Position numbers and translations under genes: made by a program | The notes under the pieces: model-generated | The model's database searches: none | Seen by the model: the letters and a program-made list of their open reading frames with translations, nothing else | What the model was told of the DNA's origin: nothing | Shown: in pieces, positions 44,201 to 52,777 of the stretch | How positions within the stretch are numbered: the first letter of the stretch is position 1 | Layout of the letters: each line of letters starts with the position of its first letter | IMG/VR virus record: IMGVR_UViG_3300044979_000046 | Coordinates: 1 to 56,892 of that record | DNA: 56,892 nucleotides | Direction: 5' to 3' (one strand) | Origin: a virus

Positions 44201-46478
44201 CCGCTTTCTTTTCTTCTTCAGCCGTTACATTACGAGCAACGTCACCACTCGTCGCTTCATACGCTTGCAAAGCAGCTACTTGATTTTGTAATTCTTGCCC
44301 TTCTTGTTGTGAACTAGCTTGAATAACGCTCGATTTCTTTTGAGCTGAATCAATCGTTTCGGCGTAAGCGCCCCGTTCTTGCTCACTCATCGAGCTAATA
44401 AATTGAGTATAAGCACTAACACTTGCAGAATCAGCTTCAATAGAACTAGCACTTTGCTCATGTGCGGTCGCGCTATCAAGAATCGACTGCTTCGCTTCTT
44501 GGCTAGTTGAGGATATCGTTGTATTGCTTTGTGCTACCTTTGCCGCTGTTTCTTCTGACGAACTAGAAACTTTCTTCTGAGCCGAAGAAATAGCACTAGT
44601 TGCCGAAGCTTCTGCATTAGCAGTAGTAATCGATTGCTGAGACGCGGAGAGTCGCTCCCGATATGCGTTGACTGCACGTTGTTGTTCCTCCGTCATGGCG
44701 CTAGAAGTCTGTTGAATACTACGGACTTCGTTGCCCATAGCTGAAGTAATCTCAGAAGAAGCAGACTTTTGCGCGGTACTCATTTGCTCAGAAGAACTAG
44801 AAACATTCTTGGTTTCTTCTGAAACATTTCGAAGGGCGGTAGATTCAGCCGTTAAGCTTGAAGTAGCCGTCTTTGCTGTTTCATCCAGTCGAGTTTGTGA
44901 AGAAGTATCTTGCTCTTTTGGAGCGCGAGCCTTCGCTTCTTCCACATCATTCTGAGCAGCATAAATTTGTTGTTCGGTAACTGGTTTGGTGACTCCCGTA
45001 TTTTGTGGAATTCCAGCTTCCCGATTTTGCGTACGTAAGGCGCGATCCTGAACTTGCTTTTCAAGCAAAGCATCTAATCGAGCTTGCGCACGAGCTACTT
45101 CTGTTGTACTTTCGGCTGTTAACTTGTTCGAGGCAGCAACTCGCTCATTTTCGGAAACAAGGTTCTTTTCAGCAGCCGTTGTCAAATTTGTAGAAGTAAC
45201 ACTTTCGCCACCAACCGGAGAATCTTGTTGCGCACGGCGACCTTCAAGGTCATGATAAAGGCTGGCTCGTTGATTTGCCTCTTGATACTCGGGCGAGCCA
45301 AGCGCGGAATCTTGAGATAATACTCGTTCTTGTTTTTCAGCAGATTCGTTAAACTTGTTATTTAATTCTTTCCCCGTTAACGTATTAGCAGATCGTATTT
45401 CTGCTTCACTTAGTTGATCAAATTTTTCAACTGTCTTTTGAATCTCTTCTTCAGACAACAAAGCAGCTCGATTTTCAACCGTCCCGGTTCGGGCGACTTC
45501 AGTTTGGCTAATCGCTACTTTTTGATTTGATTCTTCGAGCGCGGAATTCTTGGCGATGACATCAGTCTTAACCGCGCTAAGCGTTTGTTCAGCTCGCGCT
45601 TCGTCAAGCGCATTTTGCGCAGCATAAAGTTGCTGTTCCGTGACAGGCTTTGTGACTCCCGTATTTTGTGGAATACCTTGTTCACGGTTTTGTGCTCGTA
45701 AAGCAGTATCAGCAATACGTTTTTGAATTAGCTGGTTAAGATTTGCTTCCGCGACGGCTACCCGATCAATTTGGGTAACTTCTGTATTCGTAAGTTTTTG
45801 CTCGCTTTCTTCAACTTGTTTATTTGAAGAAATTTGAGCATTATTCTTAGAGATAATTTCACTACGAGAGCCGCCAACCGGAACTACTGTCGATGATGTT
45901 TCGGCTTCCGCAGTCTCTTCTTTTGGTCTAGCGGCAGTCGTTGGAGTTGGTGCTGGTGCTGCTGCTTGACCACGAATCTCCGGCGCACCAAGCGTACGCG
46001 GTGTTACACTCGCAACGGTGCGAGATAACGCTACGGTTCTTTCGAGTGTGAGATTATAAGCGGCTAACGCGCCTTGTACTTCTTTTGTTGTAGCTCCAAC
46101 TTGCTGAAGTCTTCTGGTAATCTCCTCGAAGCTTGCACCCTTTGATTGAAGTTCGGTAATAACCGCTGCAATTGACTGAATCTTTTGCGCGTAGTCTTGC
46201 GCTTCAAACGAAGCGCGACTCATCGAGTTTTGTTCTTCTTTCGCAGCCGTTGAAACAGCGTCTAAAGCAGAAGCAGCTTCTTTTCCTCCACTCGTTGCCT
46301 TGGCCGCGAAATTAGAGGCGGAATCAGATAATGCTTTGAACCGTGCGATTTCTGTAGAAGCAGCCGAGTCCATGCGAGCAAATCCAGCTTCGACGCTAGA
46401 CGCAGCTGCATCCATGGCAGGACGAACCTGCGAGATATCAACTACTACCTTTGCCCTAATCTCGTTTTCATCAGCCAT
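41211..46478 (-). CDS. Tape measure protein
   Basis: 1755 residues, the longest gene, between tail chaperones and distal tail genes. It is mostly Ala/Glu/Gln/Ser helices (coiled coil) with hydrophobic segments around residues 900-950 (AFPIIGALAFIDILAQIP). Two copies of a roughly 50-residue unit lie near residues 245-300 and 465-520 (sharing R-x-Q-N-R-E-x-G-I-P-Q-N-T-G-V-T-K-P). The C-terminus has Gly-rich and H-P-R-E-M-V-L-P motifs of tail length proteins. Length suggests a tail of more than 200 nm by the usual 1.5 Angstrom per residue rule. Confidence 0.9.
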   Translation of the reverse strand: MADENEIRAKVVVDISQVRPAMDAAASSVEAGFARMDSAASTEIARFKALSDSASNFAAKATSGGKEAASALDAVSTAAKEEQNSMSRASFEAQDYAQKIQSIAAVITELQSKGASFEEITRRLQQVGATTKEVQGALAAYNLTLERTVALSRTVASVTPRTLGAPEIRGQAAAPAPTPTTAARPKEETAEAETSSTVVPVGGSRSEIISKNNAQISSNKQVEESEQKLTNTEVTQIDRVAVAEANLNQLIQKRIADTALRAQNREQGIPQNTGVTKPVTEQQLYAAQNALDEARAEQTLSAVKTDVIAKNSALEESNQKVAISQTEVARTGTVENRAALLSEEEIQKTVEKFDQLSEAEIRSANTLTGKELNNKFNESAEKQERVLSQDSALGSPEYQEANQRASLYHDLEGRRAQQDSPVGGESVTSTNLTTAAEKNLVSENERVAASNKLTAESTTEVARAQARLDALLEKQVQDRALRTQNREAGIPQNTGVTKPVTEQQIYAAQNDVEEAKARAPKEQDTSSQTRLDETAKTATSSLTAESTALRNVSEETKNVSSSSEQMSTAQKSASSEITSAMGNEVRSIQQTSSAMTEEQQRAVNAYRERLSASQQSITTANAEASATSAISSAQKKVSSSSEETAAKVAQSNTTISSTSQEAKQSILDSATAHEQSASSIEADSASVSAYTQFISSMSEQERGAYAETIDSAQKKSSVIQASSQQEGQELQNQVAALQAYEATSGDVARNVTAEEEKKAALFGLSAAQQRKLAEQTASYGNQEVSTAARVQSATNGIASAQARAAAASARTAEQMRSDAGSVAASLSQQGLSAEEVVSALKNLGYNAEQVQIALKEVGIVAEQVGDKIVYSFLKAKAAGQLFVDILAGGGPQSMSFGLARLAATSSFLGPLLEKAFPIIGALAFIDILAQIPEYIEKIEDYLAGWNKAQKEVFSESLTETRQILEFYDKIQKQRAESAGDVASNSVTRLHLETQGLVQYQAELATTQQKEQAFLRILNEAGQTHTETITARGRGGVVEVPVQVKNIKLENEREKIKEAVDQLNEDLQRMAKESGQNIHFIAPFNLQMSDTSAEEYLKKVTEDYSKAEDDKARIQTETNLKIQKNNEEEVRAAQKNSSEMTEARINAAKTTENAELSFAEETTKRNQQIGKITTEEAESEERQQVQRKFQIEREYLEQKKALADQEADENKRRLESSDYFKAAPKPEQQGLLAAEDTSTLAKKTEIDAQIKANEENLQTSLTQLDIKGTNERYESALDKLKAQYNEEKEGSTARYTIMEQELSLARATFGEQGKEFEEVQRRMTAEVRENQAAQQKEYEKTAAAQAKILEKRTNAIIASDNDELESARKKAASELQLDEQSLERKSSGAAKGSGSQNIINQVPLLNIGAMEAGLAQQQSAQEAYYARVDSLIEENRNKEISTIQDEQNTVLRNSLVDIANEESYLKQYEALQAKKVEIAKRADKQIEDAHTQMEQQLAKEAEKEAQQEQAQAAKISNFWASEVDKMIFQSRSWHDAVQKLAEDLAKKAIEWGVKEVTQFITNQLLMRAAHKLTSVMAEQDDYVRAEQEKQLEAQVAAAKTAATVTPDTAAIAANGALANSEVGAAAATAFAAQLIASGGLDIPGALLAAGAVEAAGAPLVAQASAEKGFDVPGGNPVHTLLHPREMVLPAHIAEGVRGVTNNIKSNASSQSQSANHYYNMRFNYSPKIEGNLSPEEHGERTFKYIQGKFRRMGVKV

Positions 46479-46840
46479 TCTTTTTTCCTCTGTTTCTAGC
46501 TTCTTCTAAAGCACGCCGAATTGCTGCTTGCCGATGATGCGGTTCCCGATACATCGGCATCGCCGCTCCGCTTCTAACCATTCCGTTTGCAATGGAAATA
46601 TCCATGTCAGTTGGCATTTGCCCTTCTTCAATTTCTGGGGCACTTGCATCTTCATTCTTATATCCATAATGCATCCGATGAAGAATATGAGAAGGAGGAC
46701 TTTCACGCCAATACTCAAACAACTCCAAGGCGCGACGAAAAGGGAGGTTTTCCACCTCCCTGTACGTCCAGCCAGTAGTTGTTATCAGGCAGCCGTAAAG
46801 CTCGTATGGCTTTAGTTTACGGTTGCCTTTGATTCCCCCG
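46471..46840 (-). CDS. Tail assembly chaperone, -1 frameshift extension
   Basis: The frame is open from the slip site at about 46840 down to 46471 (about 122 codons), beginning G-I-K-G-N-R-K-L-K-P-Y-E-L-Y-G-C-L and continuing into L-P-F-R-R-A-L-E-L-F-E-Y-W. A start at ATG 46755 would lose the Y-E-L-Y-G segment typical of the T part of gpG-T fusions. It is probably made as a fusion to the gpG-like protein by a -1 shift. It shepherds the tape measure during tail assembly. Confidence 0.75.
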
Positions 46841-47135
46841 GTTTAGTCTCTGTCATCGATACTTCTGGACGAGGAAATCCCGTAAACTCAAGAATTTCTT
46901 CTTGCAACGCTTTGAAAGTTTTCCAGGAGAATTTGCGGACAGAATCTATTGTATATGGAATAGAGGGAAGCGCGTTATTAAGGCCAGCCAGAACGACGGC
47001 CCGAGGATTTTCAATAGCGCGTTGTTTTATAGAAGCTTCAGAACCACCAAGAATTAAATCTTCAACTTCTCCAACAGTCAAAGAAGAGATTACATATTGC
47101 GTTTCTTCAACAATTACAGTTTTGGTTTGTGCCAT
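46812..47135 (-). CDS. Tail assembly chaperone (gpG-like)
   Basis: 107 residues from ATG 47135 (AAGGATTGTG upstream); a longer frame to 47213 lacks an SD near its ATG. Short acidic protein with L-T-V-G-E-V-E-D-L near residue 20, as in gpG-like chaperones. It ends in K-A-T-V-N just after the frameshift site. Confidence 0.75.
   Translation of the reverse strand: MAQTKTVIVEETQYVISSLTVGEVEDLILGGSEASIKQRAIENPRAVVLAGLNNALPSIPYTIDSVRKFSWKTFKALQEEILEFTGFPRPEVSMTETKPGESKATVN
46833..46841 (-). promoter_or_regulatory. Candidate -1 frameshift site
   Basis: On the - strand the 0 frame reads CCG GGG GAA just before the stop of the gpG-like gene; the -1 frame continues into the chaperone extension. The run of five G allows a GGG tRNA slip. 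It is not a perfect X-XXY-YYZ heptamer, so the exact site is uncertain. Confidence 0.6.
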
Positions 47136-47233
47136 CACAATCCTTCTGCCTTTTGGGAAGGCTCCCGTACAGGCTATGTTCCTCCTGCCAAGAGTATCTA
47201 TTATTGTTTTCACCTTTCACGGTGCTGGGCATC

Positions 47234-47275
47234 ACTATAACACACAAGGGACAACCCGTCCAGCGGTTGTCCCTT
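47234..47275 (-). promoter_or_regulatory. Hairpin and possible promoter
   Basis: On the - strand, AAGGGACAACC...GGTTGTCCCTT forms an 11 bp hairpin. Overlapping it is TGGACG, 17 bases, TATAGT, which resembles the promoter at 7278. It may separate expression of the tail tube genes from the tape measure block. No T run follows the hairpin. Confidence 0.4.
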
Positions 47276-47297
47276 GCTTTTGGCACCCGTCGTAAAA

Positions 47298-48083
47298 TTA
47301 AGCGACGTTTTGAATAAAATAACCAACCTGACCAGCAGCGTTCGCGAAAGCCGAGAAATCCATCTCAGGTTTCACGTAGTCGGTATTCTTGGCACCCAAC
47401 GAAAGCTTTGAGACGCGAGCGTTATACAAGTGAATGCCAATAGCGTTAGCTACTCCTGTATACCCACTCTGATAACCCCAAAGTAGATCGATGGCAAGAA
47501 TCGGGCCATAACCCATGACCTGGTTATTAATTTCATACGTCGAGCCAGTCGAAGAGAGTAAGAACTGATAAGAAATCCACATCGTGATTCCGGTATCAGC
47601 AGCCGCAAACGTATACTCTCCCGTTCCCTCGTTGATGGTGTATTGGCCAGCGGCGGGAGTTCCAGTAGGCAGACGTGTAAGACGTGTGCCAGCTTTCGCG
47701 CCGGAGCCATAAATGACGCCTAAATCTTGTTGAAACGTTCCGCTACTCGGAGGAGTAACAGTAATTTCATACGGTGTTCCAGGCACCACATCGATTTCGT
47801 TATACTGATCGTTAATCGAACCAGCTGTTACAATATCAGCGAAAAACACGTTGTTAAAAGTTCCAGCGTCGATACGTCCCATGACAATCTTACCGGAAAC
47901 TTTCTTTTCGCCTACCGCAACGTCATCAGGAAACTGGTTAAAGCCGATCAGCTCCTTAAGCGTGCCAGTAAATTCGCAACTGGCCGACTCAATGGTTCCG
48001 AGTTCTTTCGGCGTGGGATCAGTCGCTTCATTGCCACCTACCGGACTCATCCAAACGACGCCACTACCAAATTGAAAAGCCAT
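47298..48083 (-). CDS. Major tail tube protein, copy A
   Basis: 261 residues. N- and C-terminal regions are almost identical to those of the 48110 gene (starts M-A-F-Q-F-G-S-G-V-V-W-M, ends G-Q-V-G-Y-F-I-Q-N-V-A). The middle (about residues 100-185, D-L-G-V-I-Y...Q-Y-T-I...Y-T-F-A-A-A-D) is a beta-sandwich insert that differs between copies. Position before the chaperones fits the tail tube. The two copies may be used together, one with a decorating domain, or one may be expendable. Confidence 0.8.
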   Translation of the reverse strand: MAFQFGSGVVWMSPVGGNEATDPTPKELGTIESASCEFTGTLKELIGFNQFPDDVAVGEKKVSGKIVMGRIDAGTFNNVFFADIVTAGSINDQYNEIDVVPGTPYEITVTPPSSGTFQQDLGVIYGSGAKAGTRLTRLPTGTPAAGQYTINEGTGEYTFAAADTGITMWISYQFLLSSTGSTYEINNQVMGYGPILAIDLLWGYQSGYTGVANAIGIHLYNARVSKLSLGAKNTDYVKPEMDFSAFANAAGQVGYFIQNVA

Positions 48084-48109
48084 AGTATGATCTCCTGTTT
48101 CAAAAAAGA

Positions 48110-48907
48110 TTACGCTACGTTTTGGATGAAATAACCAACCTGTCCAGAAGCGTTAGCAAAAGCTGAAAAATCCATTTCCGGTTTCACGTAATCGGTGTTC
48201 TTTGCTCCCAACGAAAGCTTTGATACGCGAGCGTTGTAAAGATGAATGCCGATAGCGTTTGCCGTACCTGTATATCCACTCTGATAACCCCAGAGAAGAT
48301 CAATAGCAAGAATCGGACCATAACCCATAACTTGGTTATTGATCTGATACGTATTTCCAGCGGAAGAAGCACTATAAGAAAACGAAATCCAAACAGAAGT
48401 GCTAGCATCAGCGACGTTAAAAGTATAAGTCGCTGTACCAGTCGAGACAGCATAGTTATACTCACCCGCAGCAGTTGGAGCCGCTCCCATATACGTAAAG
48501 CGTTTTCCAGCATTCGCCCCACTAGCGTAAATAACGCCAAGGTCTGACACGAAGGAACCACCCAACGGGTTTGTTACAACCACGGTGTAAGGTCCAGAAG
48601 GAGCTGGGATCGTATATGGAGCGTTGTAATTCGTGTTGATCGATCCAGATGTCGTAACATCAGCAAAAAAGGTATTATTGAAAGTTCCGGCGTCGATACG
48701 TCCCATCACGATCTTGCCAGAAACTTTCTTTTCGCCTACCGCAACGTCATCGGGAAATTGGTTAAAACCAATCAATTCTTTTAAAGTACCAGAGAATTCG
48801 CAACTTGCCGATTCAATGGTACCGAGTTCTTTCGGGGTTGGATCAGTCGGTGTGTTTCCACCAACCGGACTCATCCAAACGACGCCGCTTCCAAATTGAA
48901 AAGCCAT
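48110..48907 (-). CDS. Major tail tube protein, copy B
   Basis: 265 residues, paralogue of the 47298 protein. The first 95 and last 75 residues differ by only a few positions; the central module (D-L-G-V-I-Y-A-S-G-A-N-A-G-K-R...Y-T-F-N-V-A-D) is diverged. The DNA is also highly similar in the outer parts, indicating a recent tandem duplication or ongoing gene conversion. Confidence 0.8.
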   Translation of the reverse strand: MAFQFGSGVVWMSPVGGNTPTDPTPKELGTIESASCEFSGTLKELIGFNQFPDDVAVGEKKVSGKIVMGRIDAGTFNNTFFADVTTSGSINTNYNAPYTIPAPSGPYTVVVTNPLGGSFVSDLGVIYASGANAGKRFTYMGAAPTAAGEYNYAVSTGTATYTFNVADASTSVWISFSYSASSAGNTYQINNQVMGYGPILAIDLLWGYQSGYTGTANAIGIHLYNARVSKLSLGAKNTDYVKPEMDFSAFANASGQVGYFIQNVA

Positions 48908-48908
48908 C

Positions 48909-49388
48909 CTAATAACCTCCTAAACCTGTGCTGATAGAGACAGGAATTAGTATGATGATTTGCTGATCGGGTGCTGTTGGATCGTTGATAACGATATCAC
49001 CTTCAATCCAACAATGTTCAACTAGTCCGTCTAACGTTTGTTTCTCTCCTGGAACCGTTCCCACGAGAGCTAATTCAATTGCATCTAAAATCGGGTTAAT
49101 TTGTTGCGCGGGATAGTTTTGAGCTTGATCCATGTTCCCCGCTGCTTCCGCGAAAATCCAAACTTGCGCTCTTAACTTCCACTTTGGGAGAGCCAGGACA
49201 TCTTGTCTTGTTTGTTCTCGTAACTCCCGCAAAAAGATAGCGGGTTGTTGGCCAATTTGAAGGTTATCCCACGAAGTTAAATAGCGTGACTTGTATCGGA
49301 AGAAACCTGGAACCGCGTTAAAAGTCCAAGTAACTTCTTTCAATAAGTCAAATAACGCCTTATAAATTACCTCACGTGGTTGATTCAT
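48909..49388 (-). CDS. Tail terminator-like protein
   Basis: 159 residues. The N-terminal part (YKALFDLLKEV...W-T-F) and position directly before the tail tube genes fit tail terminator (gpU-like) proteins that cap the tube. No strong motif. Its start overlaps the gp10-like gene stop. Confidence 0.6.
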   Translation of the reverse strand: MNQPREVIYKALFDLLKEVTWTFNAVPGFFRYKSRYLTSWDNLQIGQQPAIFLRELREQTRQDVLALPKWKLRAQVWIFAEAAGNMDQAQNYPAQQINPILDAIELALVGTVPGEKQTLDGLVEHCWIEGDIVINDPTAPDQQIIILIPVSISTGLGGY

Positions 49389-49858
49389 AAACTCGCCAAA
49401 AGGATAGCTTCTTTCAATTCAAATTCAACTTCAGATTGCATTTCTTCCAACGAAGACCCAACAAAACTTCTAGCTGGAAGCGGTGGATGATTTACTTGTT
49501 TTGCAAAGAATTCTTTATTGTCAAGTAAAAATCGCAAAGCTTTCTTGTCTACCGGAACAATTTTGTAAGCCTTTTCTCCACCCAACTCTTGAACTTCAGC
49601 ATAAGGTGCTTTTTCGTCTCCAACAACAACTCCTCCAACAACTTCGTTTGCCACTAACTCGGCTGGCACCTCTTGTACGCTTTCAAGAAGGTTTCCACTC
49701 CTAGTTTGTAGCACTTCACCGGACAACTTACCAACAATTTTTTCTACCAACTTTCCCGATAGTTCGTTGGTCTTTTCCAGTAAAGCTTCCGTGATTTCAT
49801 CTGACTTGTTTCGAAGCTTCGTTGAAAACGCTACGTCTGTTCCGTTAAATTCGATCAT
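49385..49858 (-). CDS. Head-tail connector, HK97 gp10-like
   Basis: 157 residues. T-R-S-G-N-L-L-E-S-V, A-P-Y-A-E-V-Q-E-L-G-G and P-L-P-A-R-S-F-V-G-S-S-L are the conserved blocks of HK97 gp10-type connector proteins (residues about 53-135). It joins head and tail, between connector and terminator genes. Confidence 0.8.
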   Translation of the reverse strand: MIEFNGTDVAFSTKLRNKSDEITEALLEKTNELSGKLVEKIVGKLSGEVLQTRSGNLLESVQEVPAELVANEVVGGVVVGDEKAPYAEVQELGGEKAYKIVPVDKKALRFLLDNKEFFAKQVNHPPLPARSFVGSSLEEMQSEVEFELKEAILLASL

Positions 49859-50047
49859 TTAGTGCCCCAAGTGCCAGCTCGGACAAAAGCGACATTTATA
49901 AGCCTTTACCTCTGGATCATTCATCGCCCTTGCCACGCCTAGCGCAACTTTTTTTGAAGGAAATTTCTTTTTCTGCGCACAACCGTGATAAAACTCTTTC
50001 GGTGAATCTTCAATTCGAACCGATTTGGGTAACTGCCTTTTTGCCAT
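49859..50047 (-). CDS. Small zinc-binding phage protein
   Basis: 62 residues. C-R-F-C-P-S-W-H-L-G-H at the C-terminus (C-x2-C plus two His) matches from memory a small widespread phage motif (C-x2-C-x2-W-H-L-G). Basic N-terminus. Function unknown. Lies in the head-tail connector block. Confidence 0.7.
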   Translation of the reverse strand: MAKRQLPKSVRIEDSPKEFYHGCAQKKKFPSKKVALGVARAMNDPEVKAYKCRFCPSWHLGH

Positions 50048-50049
50048 AG

Positions 50050-50949
50050 TTAAGTGACCATCAAGGCAATCCGTTTATAATTGTTAATCGTTTGTTCTGT
50101 CAACGGATCAACCGCCCAATCCCGATAAGCCACGGTTCCAGCACTTTGCTGGATTTTTGACTTTTCGTCAACTGTCTTTCTTCGCTTATAGTTTTGAACA
50201 ACTAACCGAGTTGCCGCCATTCCAATATCTTGTGGAACGCCGCTATAAGCGTAAGAGATTACAACTTGCTCATTTGTATCTGCCGCACTAAACGTATAGA
50301 CACCATCAGCAACTGTGTACTGACCTTCAGCGGGAGAAGATTCAACCGCTTCAAGATTTACGCCGGTCAGCGCGTAACGCACTCCAAGATCAACCGCAAA
50401 AGTTAAATTTCCAAAAACGGTAATTTGAAAAGGAGAAGCCGGAACCGTATCCAAGTAGTTTCTGTCTGTGTCATACCCACCTAAATATGAAATACTGACA
50501 TTTTGCTTTCCTTGCCAAAATTTAAAACCACCCCCAAAAGTGGGATACATCGCGTACGTTCCGCCACGAAAGAAAGCTGCATTACCCGGAAGACCTTGCC
50601 CAGCTCCTACAATGGTAATACTTTCTCTATCGCTATCGATGACATATCCGTATGTCGTTCCATTTGGAGAAGCGATTAGTTGATTACCGTTAATGTAAAC
50701 AGAAAAGACTTGAATGATTGGGCCACTTCGAACGTACTGTTGAAGACTCCCAGAACCATCCAGTATGTCGGTAAAAGCCATCACCGAATTGAGTGTGGCT
50801 CTCCCTGTCCTTTTTAAAATATATCGGCTCGCATCAGTAATTAAAGCTTGAATTTCAGCTTGTTCTGCCGCAGAATAGTTCTGCTGTTCCGTTTGCATTA
50901 AATTCATGACGGAAGCGATTGTCGTAAGATCATAAGGACTCGTTGCCAT
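50050..50949 (-). CDS. Head-tail connector (gp6-like) with inserted domain
   Basis: 299 residues. The N-terminal helices (residues 8-55, VMNLMQTEQQNYSAAEQAEI) and C-terminal helices are those of HK97 gp6-type adaptors. Residues 172-236 (F-A-V-D-L-G-V-R-Y, Q-Y-T-V...Y-T-F-S-A-A-D, V-I-S-Y-A-Y) are the same beta module found in the tail tube and other proteins. It forms the ring between portal and tail. Confidence 0.75.
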   Translation of the reverse strand: MATSPYDLTTIASVMNLMQTEQQNYSAAEQAEIQALITDASRYILKRTGRATLNSVMAFTDILDGSGSLQQYVRSGPIIQVFSVYINGNQLIASPNGTTYGYVIDSDRESITIVGAGQGLPGNAAFFRGGTYAMYPTFGGGFKFWQGKQNVSISYLGGYDTDRNYLDTVPASPFQITVFGNLTFAVDLGVRYALTGVNLEAVESSPAEGQYTVADGVYTFSAADTNEQVVISYAYSGVPQDIGMAATRLVVQNYKRRKTVDEKSKIQQSAGTVAYRDWAVDPLTEQTINNYKRIALMVT

Positions 50950-50960
50950 ACTTTCTCCTG

Positions 50961-50994
50961 AAAAAACGGGGCATTCTCCCGCTGAGAACGCCCC
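50961..50994 (-). terminator. Terminator downstream of major capsid gene
   Basis: On the - strand GGGGCGTTCTC-AGC-GGGAGAATGCCCC followed by a T run (six). Likely lowers transcription of connector and tail genes relative to the capsid gene. Confidence 0.8.
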
Positions 50995-51017
50995 GCCAAG
51001 TAAACAAGCAAGAAACC

Positions 51018-52742
51018 TTAATCAGCAACAAACGTTCCGACACCTGCGAGCACAGCCGTAATCCACGGGAAGTTATGAGCAAGCACTTCATGGCAATACG
51101 TGCCAAACGTCCATTGACGAGTCACCAACGGCCATTCAATGGAGTAGTATTCGCGCTGCACAAGCATTCCACGAGTAAACGGTGCCCGGCTACCAGGATA
51201 CGGGTTTTGCGAAATGTCAAAGTAGATCGCACCCGGAGGCAACATCGGATGGGTTCGGATTGGAATTTCCTGTCCACCAGATTGGCTCATCGCCCACTTC
51301 GACTTATACGTTTGGACCAGGTAACCACCCATCAGATTACCTTGGCTATCCTTGGTATAAACAAACTGATAACCAGTGTTGTTCGTACCAGCATAGCGGA
51401 TCGCTTTATCAAGGCAAATACGGGCAGTCGAACCGCACCAGATTGTGTCAACCTGAGCCTGGAAATTAGTCCAGAGGTACAGAAGTACGTTTTCAATTTC
51501 ATTGACCGTTCCATCCTTACCGGAAGTCAACGAAGCGCCTAGCAAATCAAGCCAGTAGGCACCAGCCGTTGAAGCGGCGTAGGTCAGAAGACCGTCAAAG
51601 TCATAGGGGTTCGCGCTGTAATCGATTGTGGTCGAAATAGCGGTGGCCACCTGAGTCGAAGTTCCCACCACAGTGTTGATGGTTACTGACGGACTTTGCG
51701 TAATCGCGTACAGGTAAGCACCAGCAGCGGTAGTCCCTGTCGTGTTTACGTACCAAGCCCAACCAAAAGCACCCTTGATGGAAGTAGTCGTAGCCGTTAC
51801 CGTCTGGTTGCCGGAAGTTGTGGCCGCGCCAGAAGTACCAACCGCGCTAAGCTTTGAAACTCCGCAACTAACGTTAGTCGTGGTTCCATCCTGGTTCAAA
51901 CGAGCGTAAGTTGTGGTTACTCCATTTGCAACAGTTGGAAACACACCATAACCATATTGCGCGTTTGAAGGATTACCAAGAGCGGTAATCGCGCAAACAA
52001 ATACGCTGATGGTCAAAGGTTCACCGACCGAACCACCCGCCGTAGGGTTGCTTACCGTAGGTGTCGCCGGAGTTCCAAGTAAGAATCCGTTATTTCCTGA
52101 CGCCGTACCGCTGTTCCCCAGCAACATCATGCTTTCTTCTTGGAGCCACAACGTGTGCAAACCACGAAGATGTTCGTCTGCCACGTTGTCAGCAAAGCCT
52201 TCGCCAGCGAACTGAGCGGTAAAGGTCACGCCACGCTCTACGCCAATCTCTTTGTAGGTCGCGGTGTAATCGTTCTCGTCAGGAGACGAAATCTGGTTGC
52301 GTTCCCCTTCTTGAACACCACCATACACAATGCCAGGGTTCCGAGTTGCCTTCCAGTGAGCGGCTACGCCCCATCCATCATTCACACGCCCGATACGAGC
52401 AAGCGAATTACGGAACGGAACGTTGACCGGATACGAAAGTTGAACTGGCGCACGAAGATCGTAGAAGTTGTAACCCAACGCGCTCGTGACTCCCGCCTTA
52501 CCCATGCCCCGGAAGTTTTCACCACTCGCGCCGTGAATCTTTACCGCACGTTCTTTGATAATGGCTTTGGCAAACAATTCCCTTTGATCCTTATCTTCCG
52601 ATGAACCACCTGTATTCTTTAGCTTGGTGAGAAGCTCCATTTCACCAGAAGACAACGACTTCTTGAAATCGCCCATACTCTCGGTCGTTTCCGAGAGATA
52701 TTTCGCGTAAATATCTTGCGGAATAACTTGATGAAGAGACAT
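51018..52742 (-). CDS. Major capsid protein (HK97 fold)
   Basis: 574 residues, larger than typical (280-400). The N-terminal region (residues 1-110) is a helical arm with K/E-rich content, perhaps cut in maturation. The Y-P-V-N-V-P-F-R-N-S-L segment begins the core, and R-T-H-P-M-L-P-P-G-A-I-Y near 500 is typical of the A-domain/P-domain region. Residues about 235-390 form a Ser/Thr/Gly/Ala-rich insertion, probably a surface domain. AGGAG precedes the ATG at 52742. Confidence 0.85.
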   Translation of the reverse strand: MSLHQVIPQDIYAKYLSETTESMGDFKKSLSSGEMELLTKLKNTGGSSEDKDQRELFAKAIIKERAVKIHGASGENFRGMGKAGVTSALGYNFYDLRAPVQLSYPVNVPFRNSLARIGRVNDGWGVAAHWKATRNPGIVYGGVQEGERNQISSPDENDYTATYKEIGVERGVTFTAQFAGEGFADNVADEHLRGLHTLWLQEESMMLLGNSGTASGNNGFLLGTPATPTVSNPTAGGSVGEPLTISVFVCAITALGNPSNAQYGYGVFPTVANGVTTTYARLNQDGTTTNVSCGVSKLSAVGTSGAATTSGNQTVTATTTSIKGAFGWAWYVNTTGTTAAGAYLYAITQSPSVTINTVVGTSTQVATAISTTIDYSANPYDFDGLLTYAASTAGAYWLDLLGASLTSGKDGTVNEIENVLLYLWTNFQAQVDTIWCGSTARICLDKAIRYAGTNNTGYQFVYTKDSQGNLMGGYLVQTYKSKWAMSQSGGQEIPIRTHPMLPPGAIYFDISQNPYPGSRAPFTRGMLVQREYYSIEWPLVTRQWTFGTYCHEVLAHNFPWITAVLAGVGTFVAD

Positions 52743-52777
52743 AAATCTTTTTCTCCTGATAACTGCCTATGAAATTT

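Noticed and set aside
41868-46509. Many open frames opposite the tape measure gene
   Set aside because: They are shadows of the coiled-coil gene on the other strand and have no SD.
47129-47317. Short + strand frame across the tail tube/chaperone gap
   Set aside because: It overlaps two supported genes and the hairpin, without an SD.
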